Source: Saprospirales bacterium (GTDB lineage Bacteria; Bacteroidota; Bacteroidia; Chitinophagales; Saprospiraceae). Taken from it: DNA of 64,000 bases. Location of the stretch: positions 166,161 through 230,160 of the forward strand of contig JADJBL010000006.1 of the NCBI GenBank assembly GCA_016703765.1, given 5' to 3'. The position numbers were made by a program, and so were the translations under genes. Below, piece by piece: positions 8,991 through 16,803 of this stretch (its first letter is position 1; every line of letters starts with the position of its first letter). Under the pieces are notes generated by a model. That model was not told the DNA's origin, made no database searches, and saw nothing but the letters and a program-made list of their open reading frames with translations.

Positions 8991-9979
8991 CCGCTCGAAC
9001 CCTTTTGTTGTTAGCTCTTTCCCTACCTCTATGCACCGCCCTGAATGCACAACCTACCGCGCAGTTTATCGTCATGAATATTACCGGGACCGTCCGCTAC
9101 TGTGAAAAACCGGGGGCGGAGCAATGCGAACTCGTGCCGGGACAGACCCTCGGGCCGGAATCCATCGTGACGCTTCCATCGGGATCCACCGCACGCCTGC
9201 TGTTTGAAGACCAAAGTATATCCCTGAAAGAAGCGGGGAATTATCCCCTGAAAAGTCTGGCTGCCAGCCAGACGCCCGCCAGTACTTCGTTTATGAAGCG
9301 CTTCTTCAACTACGTGTACGAAGGGATCGTCAATACGAGCGGTTCCAAAAAGATTGAAGAGTACCACGAGTTGTATATTCCGCAGTCCAGCGGGGGCATA
9401 AAAGGATTTGCGGGCGGGGACTACGGCATCGCCCTCACCCGTCCGGTAGCCGGAAATCTTCCGGAAGGGCCCGTCGTGTTCGAATGGTTTACGGCGGGCG
9501 ACCAGACGCTTTACGACTTTCAGATCATCGACTTCCAGACGGAGGGCCTTTTGTTTAAAGCCCTGCTCCGGGATACTTCCTTTTCTCTGGATTTGAGCAA
9601 GCTTGCTATCGAACCCGGCAGGAAATACTACTGGTACGTCCAATTGAAGAGCCTGGGTGAAATGGCCCTCGGATTTCCACTGGTCGACGACCCCTCCATG
9701 CGCTCCCCAAAAGTGGAGGTCGTGATGTCCGGTAAAGGGAATTCCGGTTTGATGAATTCCCTGGAAGCCTCTCCGGAATATCTGGAAGCGGGCGAATCCG
9801 ACCGACTGTTGATGAAAGCACAGGTATTCGAAGAAGCGCAGTATATTTACGAAGCAAACGAGACTTTTTTGAAAGCCATCGAACTCCACCCGGCCGATCC
9901 GGTCTTGCAGAGGGTCTACGGCGCCTTCCTGGTTCGCCAGGGCTTGTGGCAGAGCTCTCAGAAATACCTGCGTTCTTAA
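8987..9979 (+). CDS. FecR-like periplasmic protein with TPR-like tail (first copy)
   Basis: 330 residues, beginning with the signal peptide MTARTLLLLALSLPLCTALNAQ. Residues 30-85 look like a FecR beta domain (TGTVRYCEK, PGQTLGPESIVTLPSGSTARLLFED). A middle beta region resembles the carbohydrate-binding-like domain seen in cyanobacterial FecR/DUF928 proteins (FEWFTAGDQTLYDFQII, KYYWYVQL). The last 70 residues form one or two TPR-like helix pairs (AQYIYEANETFLKAIELHPADP). A second, diverged copy lies at 11682-12719. It overlaps the CHASE2 gene by 4 bases and is followed after 15 bases by the metallopeptidase gene, so the three form one operon. Classical FecR proteins regulate sigma factors through the inner membrane; with no transmembrane helix or sigma factor here, that role is unlikely. 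Confidence 0.75.
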   Translation: MTARTLLLLALSLPLCTALNAQPTAQFIVMNITGTVRYCEKPGAEQCELVPGQTLGPESIVTLPSGSTARLLFEDQSISLKEAGNYPLKSLAASQTPASTSFMKRFFNYVYEGIVNTSGSKKIEEYHELYIPQSSGGIKGFAGGDYGIALTRPVAGNLPEGPVVFEWFTAGDQTLYDFQIIDFQTEGLLFKALLRDTSFSLDLSKLAIEPGRKYYWYVQLKSLGEMALGFPLVDDPSMRSPKVEVVMSGKGNSGLMNSLEASPEYLEAGESDRLLMKAQVFEEAQYIYEANETFLKAIELHPADPVLQRVYGAFLVRQGLWQSSQKYLRS

Positions 9980-9994
9980 CCAAAATACCCCCCG

Positions 9995-11630
9995 ATGATC
10001 TCCCTATTGCTCCCTTCCCTGTTCCTTTTATTTCAAAAAACGAGCGCATTACCGGCGCCCAACCCGAAGTACGAACACGCCAAACAGATCTTCGAGCGCC
10101 TCATAGAAGCCAGGGGCGACAAGAGCATGAAAGCCCCCGAACTCCTGTGGACCGTGGAAGCGGCCAGCGGCCTATTACACGCCAGGAACCAACCAGATCA
10201 CCCTGGAGGAAAAAGCCTACGAAGTATGCACTGCACTGGGAGACCAAACGGACGCCGCTCTCGCTTTTATCCTCGCCCACGAGTTGATCCACTACTATAA
10301 GCAGCACGGCTGGGAGGCCAATTTCGGGCGAAAGTTCGGCGATCAGCAGATCGGGCAGGACGTCGACGAGAACTTGCGCGACATGAAGCAACAGGAAACC
10401 GAATCGGATCTTTTGGGCGGGTTTTTGGCCTATACCGCGGGTTACAATACCGTAGGCGTGGCGCCCCAACTGCTCCGGGGGCTCTACGATAGCTATCCGA
10501 ACTGGCCCAAAGGGGAAAATAGCAAGTACCCCACCCTGGATGAGCGTATTTTGATCGCCCGGACCACCGAAAAGGACCTGACCGTGCTGATCCGCATGTT
10601 TGAAACCGCCAACCTTCTGGTCGCGGTGGAGCGATACGATGCAGCCATGCAATACTACAACTACATACTTTCCTTCTACAAAAGCAGGGAACTGGTCAGC
10701 AATCAGGGCGTCGTCACCTGCATGGCGGCCATGAAACTGTTCGAAAAGGGGGACCTGGAATACCTTTACCCTCTCGAACTGGACGCCGAAGCGCGCGTTC
10801 GCCTTGGAACGAAAGGTTTTGACGATCCCCAGGGAGGGAAAGCCGCTCGCGATTCCCTGCTCCAGTCTGCCATCGGCCTGTTTGAGGAAGCCCTCTCGCT
10901 CGACCGCGGCTACCATACCGCCAGGCTGAATATGGCCAGCGCCTACGCCCTGTTGGCCCTTTCCAATGCCGAACTGGGAGAGGAGGAGGAGTCGAACTAC
11001 GATTTCGCCAACCTGTACGCCAAACAAGTGGTTCGGAGGGCCCAAAAGGAGAGCAACCCCAAACTCAACGCCGATGCATTGGCGCTGATGGGGATTATTG
11101 CCGTCAAGACTGGGGAGGGAGACGCCGCCGCCCTTTTTGAATCGGCCAAAGATAAAAGCATGCTGGCCCAGTACAACCTGGATATCCTCCGCAAGACGCC
11201 GGCCAGTCCACCCCTGGGCAAAAAGCCTAAAGAACCGATGGTCGAGCAGATCGAGGAATTTCCGATGGACCGCTTCGCGCCCCGGCCCTCTGCCGACAGC
11301 GCCCTGGTTAATGTCCCGGGCAAGATTAAACGCCAATGGGGTACCAAGCAAAAAGACCTGGAGCACTCCAGGATTTTGATCGATGTGGCGAGCCGCACCG
11401 ATTATGCGCTATTCCAAATAAGTACCCCTTCCTATCCGGGGCAAACCTTACTCGGGCTCAAAGCCGGCGCAAGCAGGAAAGATATCCTGGACAAATACCT
11501 TCAGCCCGACCGCGAAGTTCAACTCCCAAACGGGCACCTGATGGTGTACGGCGCCGACGAGATCATTTTCTGGCTGGATGAAAACCAAAAACTGGCACGG
11601 TGGTGCATCTACCGCATGGTGCCGAAGTAG
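9995..11630 (+). CDS. M48-like HExxH metallopeptidase with TPR region (copy 1, frame broken near 10172)
   Basis: Signal peptide at 9995 (MISLLLPSLFLLFQKTSA). The N-terminal half reads in one frame to about 10170 and the rest in another. Joining SG to YYTPGTNQITLEEKAY by dropping one base in the GGCC at 10170-10174 restores a protein of about 544 residues that is collinear with the intact paralogue at 14984. The zinc motif HELIHYY is followed by ETESDLLGG, the usual HExxH...ExxxD ligand set of M48-type gluzincins. TPR-like helices (MFETANLLVAVERYDAAMQYY) follow, then a C-terminal domain shared with the paralogue (LLGLKAGASRKDIL ... WCIYRMVPK). It lies third in the CHASE2-FecR operon. The break could be a real frameshift, but other one-base breaks in this window favour a sequence error. 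Confidence 0.7.
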
Positions 11631-11681
11631 GCCGGCTCAGCCCTTTATTTTTTGAATTTACAAATCCAAAACCTATACATT

Positions 11682-12719
11682 ATGAAAAGGATCCCCCTCC
11701 TTGCCCTTTGTCTGGTATTCCTGGCGCCGGCCGGCGCATGGGCCCAGAACGAAGCGCCACTTGTCGTCATGGAATGCCAGGGACAAGTCAAGTATTCCAG
11801 TCCCGACCGCCCTAAACCCGTTGAAGTCACACCGGGCATGATCGTCTCCCGCGAAGGCACGTTCAAGCCCAAAAAAGGAGCCAGCGTTCAACTCCTCAAC
11901 AACACGGAGCTCGTCTCCGTAGAATTGAAGGCAAAAATAAAAGTCCAGGATGCAGTTCCTCCCGCTCCCTCAGGGGGCCGCTTTGGCTTTGGAGGCGATT
12001 TTCTTTCCATGGTCAAAGAGACCGCGTTAGCTACCGATGCAGCCATGGCCCCGCGCACTAGCACCAAGGGCGCCGGCGGCGATGAGCCGCCCCCTCCGCC
12101 CAATACCCGCAAAGGCGCAGGTGGGGATGAGCCTCCTCCTCCTCCGAGTACCCGCAAAGGCGCCGGCGGCGATGAGCCTCCCCCTCCGCCCAACACCAGA
12201 AAAGGAGCCGGAGAGGGCCTCACCATGGTGAACTGGAATTTCCCGATCAAGGGGAAGATGTTTGCTTCCGGTCAGATACCTTTCTCTTGGGATGGCTATT
12301 TCAAAGAGGAGGGGCCCTGGCTTTTTTCTATTTCCCAGGCAGGGTCCGGAGAAAAAGTGTATGAAACGAAAACCACAGACCCCTTTGTTTCCATCAATAC
12401 CGTTCAGGGCAAGCTTTCGATAGGAAACTCCTATGTGTGGAGGGTGCAGGCTGCCGACCAACCGGTGGAAGCGATGAAGGCCTACGAATTTTCGCTGGTG
12501 CAGGAAAATGCCGAAAAAGGAGTCCTCGATGTGGTCGCTATGGAGCCGGAATACGAAAAAGCCGGTCCGGTGCAGAAGCTCCTCTGGGAGGCCTACGCCT
12601 TTGAAGAGGCAAAGTTCCTTTCGAAAGCAGATGCGCTTTACAAAGAAGCACTCCGGCTCGACCCGGCAAACGGCTTGGCTGTTCAGTTGTACAGGGCCTT
12701 CTGGGCCCGGAATTGGTAA
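11682..12719 (+). CDS. FecR-like periplasmic protein with Pro-rich tandem repeats (second copy)
   Basis: 345 residues from the ATG at 11682, chosen because it begins the signal peptide MKRIPLLALCLVFLAPAGAWAQ. The N-terminal FecR-like segment (VMECQGQVKYSS ... PGMIVSREGTFKPKKGASVQLL) matches the first copy. A spacer of three full 15-residue repeats (KGAGGDEPPPPPNTR type) then separates it from the second half. The C-terminal half again has the IPFSWDGYF / SYVWRVQAAD beta domain and a TPR-like tail (AKFLSKADALYKEALRLDP). The spacer is absent from the first copy and probably extends the protein across the periplasm. It starts 51 bases after the metallopeptidase stop and is closed by the terminator at 12741. 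Confidence 0.75.
   Translation: MKRIPLLALCLVFLAPAGAWAQNEAPLVVMECQGQVKYSSPDRPKPVEVTPGMIVSREGTFKPKKGASVQLLNNTELVSVELKAKIKVQDAVPPAPSGGRFGFGGDFLSMVKETALATDAAMAPRTSTKGAGGDEPPPPPNTRKGAGGDEPPPPPSTRKGAGGDEPPPPPNTRKGAGEGLTMVNWNFPIKGKMFASGQIPFSWDGYFKEEGPWLFSISQAGSGEKVYETKTTDPFVSINTVQGKLSIGNSYVWRVQAADQPVEAMKAYEFSLVQENAEKGVLDVVAMEPEYEKAGPVQKLLWEAYAFEEAKFLSKADALYKEALRLDPANGLAVQLYRAFWARNW
12066..12212 (+). repeat. Tandem 45-bp coding repeat (3.3 copies)
   Basis: Three in-frame 45-base units at 12066, 12111 and 12156 encode KGAGGDEPPPPP plus N/S-T-R, followed by a 12-base partial unit. The units differ mostly at third positions (GGC/GGT, CCG/CCT), so they are kept by selection on the peptide or are not very recent. 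Confidence 0.9.
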
Positions 12720-12740
12720 GAGTAAGAGAAAGCTCCAAAT

Positions 12741-12780
12741 AAAAAAAGCCCCCCGACCGCTCGTCGGGGGGCTTTTTTTT
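12741..12780. terminator. Bidirectional intrinsic terminator
   Basis: A perfect 11-base stem, AGCCCCCCGAC (12747-12757) with GTCGGGGGGCT (12763-12773), and a 5-base loop. It is preceded by a run of A and followed by a run of T, so it can end transcription of both the FecR-like gene (plus) and the caspase gene (minus). Confidence 0.93.
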
Positions 12781-14882
12781 TACTCTTCAAAGTATTGCTT
12801 CGTCAATTTTTCGAAGCGCTCGGTCTGGCGCAGGGTCGCGAACTTTTCCTCCTCCAGGATCTTGGCCTTGTTGACGTAGCCGTTTTCAAGGGCTTTTTCG
12901 AGCCACTCCAGCGCCTTTTCCTGGTCGTTTTGTTCGGCATAAAGCAGGCTGATGGAGTAGTAGGGTTCGAGGTAGCCGGGCGTAATTTCGAGGTTGGCTT
13001 TAAATGCCTCTATGGCCTTTTGGGGTTGCCCGGTTCTTTTCAGAGCGATCCCGAGGGCGTAATGGGCGTAAGGGTGTTGGGGACTAATCTGAATGGTTTT
13101 TTCATACATGTCCTGCGCCATTCCCGCCCGGTCGGTTTTGAGGTAAATATTCCCCAGGGCGTAGTACCCAACGGGATCGAAATGGCTTTCCCTTGCCTGG
13201 GCCTTGTAGAGTTCGAGGCCTTTCAGATAGGCCGATTCGGCTTCCTTCAGGTTTCCCTTCGATTCCTCTATTAGGGCCAGTTGGATCTGCGCTGGAGGGA
13301 ACTCGGGTTTGATCTGGATAGAGCGCGCGATCCATAATTTGGCGGTGTCGGGATTGCCTTGCTCTCTTTGGGAGATACCCAGGTTATAAACCGGCATGAC
13401 CCATTGGGGGGCCAGCTCATTGGCCTTCCGGTAGGCCTTTTCTTCGAGATCCGGATTCCCCAGCCCAGCCTGAATCAAGCCCAGTTCGTTGTACAGGTGG
13501 GCGCCCTTTGGTTCCAGTGCGATAGCTTCTTCTATCTTTTTCAGTGCTTGTTGTTCCAACTCCTGCGATTCCTTTTCCTCTCCTTCCATTCGCAGGAGCA
13601 TAGCCTCGAAATAGAGTTGTTTGGACTGGATAGCGGGAACCATATAGTGGCCGGGGCCCAATAGCTCAGCTGATTTGTTCAGGTAGGAAGGGATATGGGT
13701 AAAGGCTTCGGGGCCTTCTTCCCAGCGTCGGGTCATTTCTGTCGGATCTGTGTTCAGGTAGGCGTTTATGGCCTGTTGGGCGTCGTCCTGGAGGGCTACG
13801 GCCAGGTTTCTTCGCAAGGCTGCGGCGGTTTGGCTCCATTCGGGACGCTGGGATAGCTGTTGGTAATAGTAGTAGGCGGAGTTGTTTTCCGGGATGAGCA
13901 GCCGTTTCTCTGCCAGGGCCAATTCAAAAGCCTCGACGAGGTCCTGGCCCAGGGAGTCGGCTTTTCCTGCCTGGGTTTCCCTGCCTCGGGTTGCCACCGC
14001 GCTAAAAACACCGGATTGCTGGGATTTTTCTTTTTGAATTTGGGCCAGGATTTCCGGATTCACCCAGGCGATGGTCTCGTTGCGGTCGAAAATAGTCTGC
14101 GGTACCTGGCTGTTGGGGGCGGTTTCCTCGGGTACCCGGTCTTCGAGGTAGCGACGGATCTCCAGCAAGCTGACCTCGTAATTGGCGTCGCGGTCGGCAA
14201 GGCCCATCAGTCCATCGATCAGGTGGTAGGAGAAAGCCCCCCGGCCTCCACCCCATTGGGTTCCTTCCTGCGAAAGCTCCTCCGGTCCGCAGGCGAGGAT
14301 CTTCACCTCATTGCCGAATTTTTGCTGGAGGTTTTGGTTGGTGATCTGGGTTCCCTGAATGGAAGAACCGGCCAGTTTGCCGGCATGGCATGCATCGGCG
14401 ACCATAATCACCTTGGCCTTGTTTTGGTTGGAAAGCGCGGCAATGACCATTTGCAAGTAGAAAATCGGGTAAGCGCCCGCGATATAAGGCCGGGAAGGAG
14501 AATCCCAGGGGAGCAGGAATCCCTGCATGGTTCGGTTCTCCACATCCCCGTGGCCGGAGAAGTATATGTAGACCTGATCGGCTTCCCCGGCTTTTTCGAG
14601 GAGCCAGTCCATGGCGTCCGCGTAGGCTGCCATGGTGGCCTGTTCGTTTACGAGTAGTTTGATCTGCTCGGTGGGGACGCTCCCGCCCGCGGGAGATTTG
14701 AGGTATTCGAAAAATGCCAGCGCATCCTTATGTGCATATTGGAGGTCGCTGATCTCCTTATTCTGATAATCGGAAATGCCCGCGATGACAGCCCAGGTCT
14801 TTTTCCCAACGCCCGGAGATGCGATTTGCGCATGGAGGGAAAGGGTGGCAAACAGGAAAACGAGTGACAGGCGATATTGCAT
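12780..14882 (-). CDS. Secreted caspase-family (C14) protein with TPR repeats
   Basis: 700 residues. A signal peptide (MQYRLSLVFLFATLSLHAQ) precedes a caspase/metacaspase-type domain at about residues 27-270. The catalytic dyad is intact: His111 in YFSGHGD and Cys165 in ADACHAGKLAG. The segment WAVIAGISDYQ is the typical first strand of the family. A linker region (about 270-430) leads to at least six TPR units to the C-terminus (LYNELGLIQAGLGNPDLEEKA, YYALGNIYLKTDRAGMAQ, PYAHYALGIALKRTGQPQ). This predicts a protease in the periplasm or outside the cell that cuts after basic residues, with TPRs to recruit partners; substrate unknown. It lies between the two M48-like peptidase genes on the opposite strand and shares a terminator with the FecR-like gene. 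Confidence 0.88.
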   Translation of the reverse strand: MQYRLSLVFLFATLSLHAQIASPGVGKKTWAVIAGISDYQNKEISDLQYAHKDALAFFEYLKSPAGGSVPTEQIKLLVNEQATMAAYADAMDWLLEKAGEADQVYIYFSGHGDVENRTMQGFLLPWDSPSRPYIAGAYPIFYLQMVIAALSNQNKAKVIMVADACHAGKLAGSSIQGTQITNQNLQQKFGNEVKILACGPEELSQEGTQWGGGRGAFSYHLIDGLMGLADRDANYEVSLLEIRRYLEDRVPEETAPNSQVPQTIFDRNETIAWVNPEILAQIQKEKSQQSGVFSAVATRGRETQAGKADSLGQDLVEAFELALAEKRLLIPENNSAYYYYQQLSQRPEWSQTAAALRRNLAVALQDDAQQAINAYLNTDPTEMTRRWEEGPEAFTHIPSYLNKSAELLGPGHYMVPAIQSKQLYFEAMLLRMEGEEKESQELEQQALKKIEEAIALEPKGAHLYNELGLIQAGLGNPDLEEKAYRKANELAPQWVMPVYNLGISQREQGNPDTAKLWIARSIQIKPEFPPAQIQLALIEESKGNLKEAESAYLKGLELYKAQARESHFDPVGYYALGNIYLKTDRAGMAQDMYEKTIQISPQHPYAHYALGIALKRTGQPQKAIEAFKANLEITPGYLEPYYSISLLYAEQNDQEKALEWLEKALENGYVNKAKILEEEKFATLRQTERFEKLTKQYFEE

Positions 14883-14983
14883 GAAGCTTGGGTTTGTAAA
14901 TGTAAAAAGCGAATTTCGGGAAAAAATCGTTATTCACGAATGATAGGAATTTTTCCCTTCTTAATAAATACCCCCCCCCATAC

Positions 14984-16609
14984 ATGAAAAAATTCTTGTT
15001 GTCCCTGCTTACCGGATGCCTTTTCTCCGGAATTTCCACAGCTTCCCCTCCGCTTATTGCCGAGTACAAGCTGGAAACCGCCCACCGGGTATTTGAACGC
15101 CTGATCCTCGCTCGCGGCGATTTTGGACTCCCCAAGCCCAAGCTGGAACTGTTGTCCAACCCCAAAGAACTGGCCCGTTTTTCCGGTCAGACGGTTTATC
15201 TGGGGGAGAAGGCCTACGACCTTTGCGCCTCTTTTGGCGCCGATTCGCTCAATGCCCTGGCGGCCCTGTTGTCTCATGAGTTGATCCATTACTACGCAGG
15301 GCACACCTGGGAGGACGAATTCTCGCGGGAGTTTGCCACAGCCGATCTGAGGGAGGACGTCAAAGACAGCTGGCTGGAAGACGAAGTGCAGGCCGACCTA
15401 TGGGGAGGGTTGCTGGCTTTCTCGGCCGGATATAATGTGCAGGCGGTCGTGCCCGTGTTTCTTCCGAAATTGTATCAATCCTTTGGAAAAGAGGAAGACC
15501 TTGCCGGATATCCCCACCTTTCGGAGCGGATACAACTGGCCAAACAATCCGGAGAAAAACTCGACGAACTCCTCCGGTATTTTGAAACCGCCAACTATCT
15601 GGTCGCCATCGGAATGTACGAAGATGCCCTGGGTTATTACCAGGCCATACTCAAGGAGGGATACCGCGGACGGGAGATGTACAACAACATCGGAGTATAT
15701 TACGTCCAGGCGGCTCTCGGGCTGTTCCGGAAAACCGATATCCCCTTCGGGCTCCCGCTGGAGCTCGACGTTCAGGCCCGGATCGGACCCAATACGAAGG
15801 GAAACACCCTGGGAAACAAGGAACAGCGGGAGCAATTCCTCCAGGAGGCTATCCGCTATTTCGAGTCCGCCAGGAGCATGGATCCGGAATACACCACTGC
15901 GTTGATCAATCTGGGATGTGCGCATATCCTCCTTGGCGTTTCCACCCGGGTCGACGACCCGGATCAGGGGGATCTGCATTTTTCGCAGGCCCAGATCATG
16001 GCCAAAAAAGCGGAGCGGGAAACGGGAAACCGCCGCAAGCAAAACACCGATGTGCTGGTTTTGCGGGGCTTACTGGCCGCTTTGCAGGAGGATACTCCTT
16101 CTGCCCGCCGGTATTGGGAGTCGGCGAGCTCGCCTCTGGCTCTGTCTAATGTTCAGGTTTTGGAGAAAGGCGCCTTTGGAGTGAGCGGAGAGCGGCTTCC
16201 CCGGGCCAACGAGCGCGAGCGGATCGAAGACTATTCGCTCGACCTGTTCCTACGGCAGCCGCTTTTCGATACCCAAAGCGGGTTAGAGGCCTCCTTCGGG
16301 AAATTCCAATGGGGTAAATGCCGGGCAAAAGCAAGCCTCTCGAATTCCAATATTTATCTCCATTCCGTTGGTCCAGGCAGGTATGCCCTTTTGCAGGCGA
16401 CCGATCCGGGGTACAGCGGGTCATCCCTTCTGGGCATTCGGCTGGGCAGCAAGCGGGAGGACGTGATTTCGGCCTATAAAACCCCCGATGCGGTGGTGCA
16501 GTTGGGAAACGGGGAGTTTCTGGTCTATCCGGCCCGGGAGATCCTGTTTCGACTAGACGAACAGCAGCAGGTGACCGGCTGGTGTGTGTTCCGGGCGGTC
16601 AAACCCTGA
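14984..16609 (+). CDS. M48-like HExxH metallopeptidase with TPR region (copy 2, intact)
   Basis: 541 residues with an N-terminal signal segment (MKKFLLSLLTGCLFSGISTA). The Cys in this leader could also make it a lipoprotein. The zinc-binding site is HELIH at residues 98-102 followed by E134 in EDEVQAD, the M48 pattern. After it come TPR-like helices (RYFETANYLVAIGMYEDALGYYQ; EAIRYFESARSMDPEYTTALINLG) and the C-terminal domain shared with the 9995-11630 copy, ending WCVFRAVKP. Its promoter lies in the 100 AT-rich bases between it and the divergent caspase gene, so the two may be controlled together. No other cysteine or serine protease motif is present. The substrate is unknown. Confidence 0.8.
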   Translation: MKKFLLSLLTGCLFSGISTASPPLIAEYKLETAHRVFERLILARGDFGLPKPKLELLSNPKELARFSGQTVYLGEKAYDLCASFGADSLNALAALLSHELIHYYAGHTWEDEFSREFATADLREDVKDSWLEDEVQADLWGGLLAFSAGYNVQAVVPVFLPKLYQSFGKEEDLAGYPHLSERIQLAKQSGEKLDELLRYFETANYLVAIGMYEDALGYYQAILKEGYRGREMYNNIGVYYVQAALGLFRKTDIPFGLPLELDVQARIGPNTKGNTLGNKEQREQFLQEAIRYFESARSMDPEYTTALINLGCAHILLGVSTRVDDPDQGDLHFSQAQIMAKKAERETGNRRKQNTDVLVLRGLLAALQEDTPSARRYWESASSPLALSNVQVLEKGAFGVSGERLPRANERERIEDYSLDLFLRQPLFDTQSGLEASFGKFQWGKCRAKASLSNSNIYLHSVGPGRYALLQATDPGYSGSSLLGIRLGSKREDVISAYKTPDAVVQLGNGEFLVYPAREILFRLDEQQQVTGWCVFRAVKP

Positions 16610-16803
16610 TGGGGGCGCGCAAAGACAATCCAAAATTTTATTAGTTGCATTTAAAGAAGTAGAAGTTAAAATTTTATAAAGTAGGCTCATTTTCATGAAA
16701 ACATTGGCTATTTTTCGCCAATCAAGGTAGATTATTTACCCATGTTAGGGGAAAATTCTATTTTCGATTGGCAATATCCATTATTCATTAAAATGAGTCA
16801 CCT
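16610..16803 (+). promoter_or_regulatory. AT-rich regulatory region upstream of susC-like gene, with palindrome
   Basis: This 194-base gap is much richer in A/T than its neighbours. It contains the perfect 12-base palindrome TTTTCATGAAAA at 16690-16701 and a short hairpin, ATTGGC...GCCAAT, just downstream of it. These are candidate operator or 5'-leader structures for the SusC/SusD operon. No clear TAnnTTTG element was found. Confidence 0.35.

Noticed and set aside
8987..9979. FecR-like protein as an anti-sigma factor
   Set aside because: It has a cleavable leader, no transmembrane helix and no sigma factor gene nearby.
10101..11366. 421-codon minus-strand open frame opposite the first M48-like gene
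   Set aside because: The plus strand is collinear with the intact paralogue at 14984; the antisense translation has no recognisable features.
12066..12212. 45-bp tandem repeat as a possible CRISPR array
   Set aside because: Units are directly adjacent with no unique spacers, are in frame, and encode one repeated peptide.
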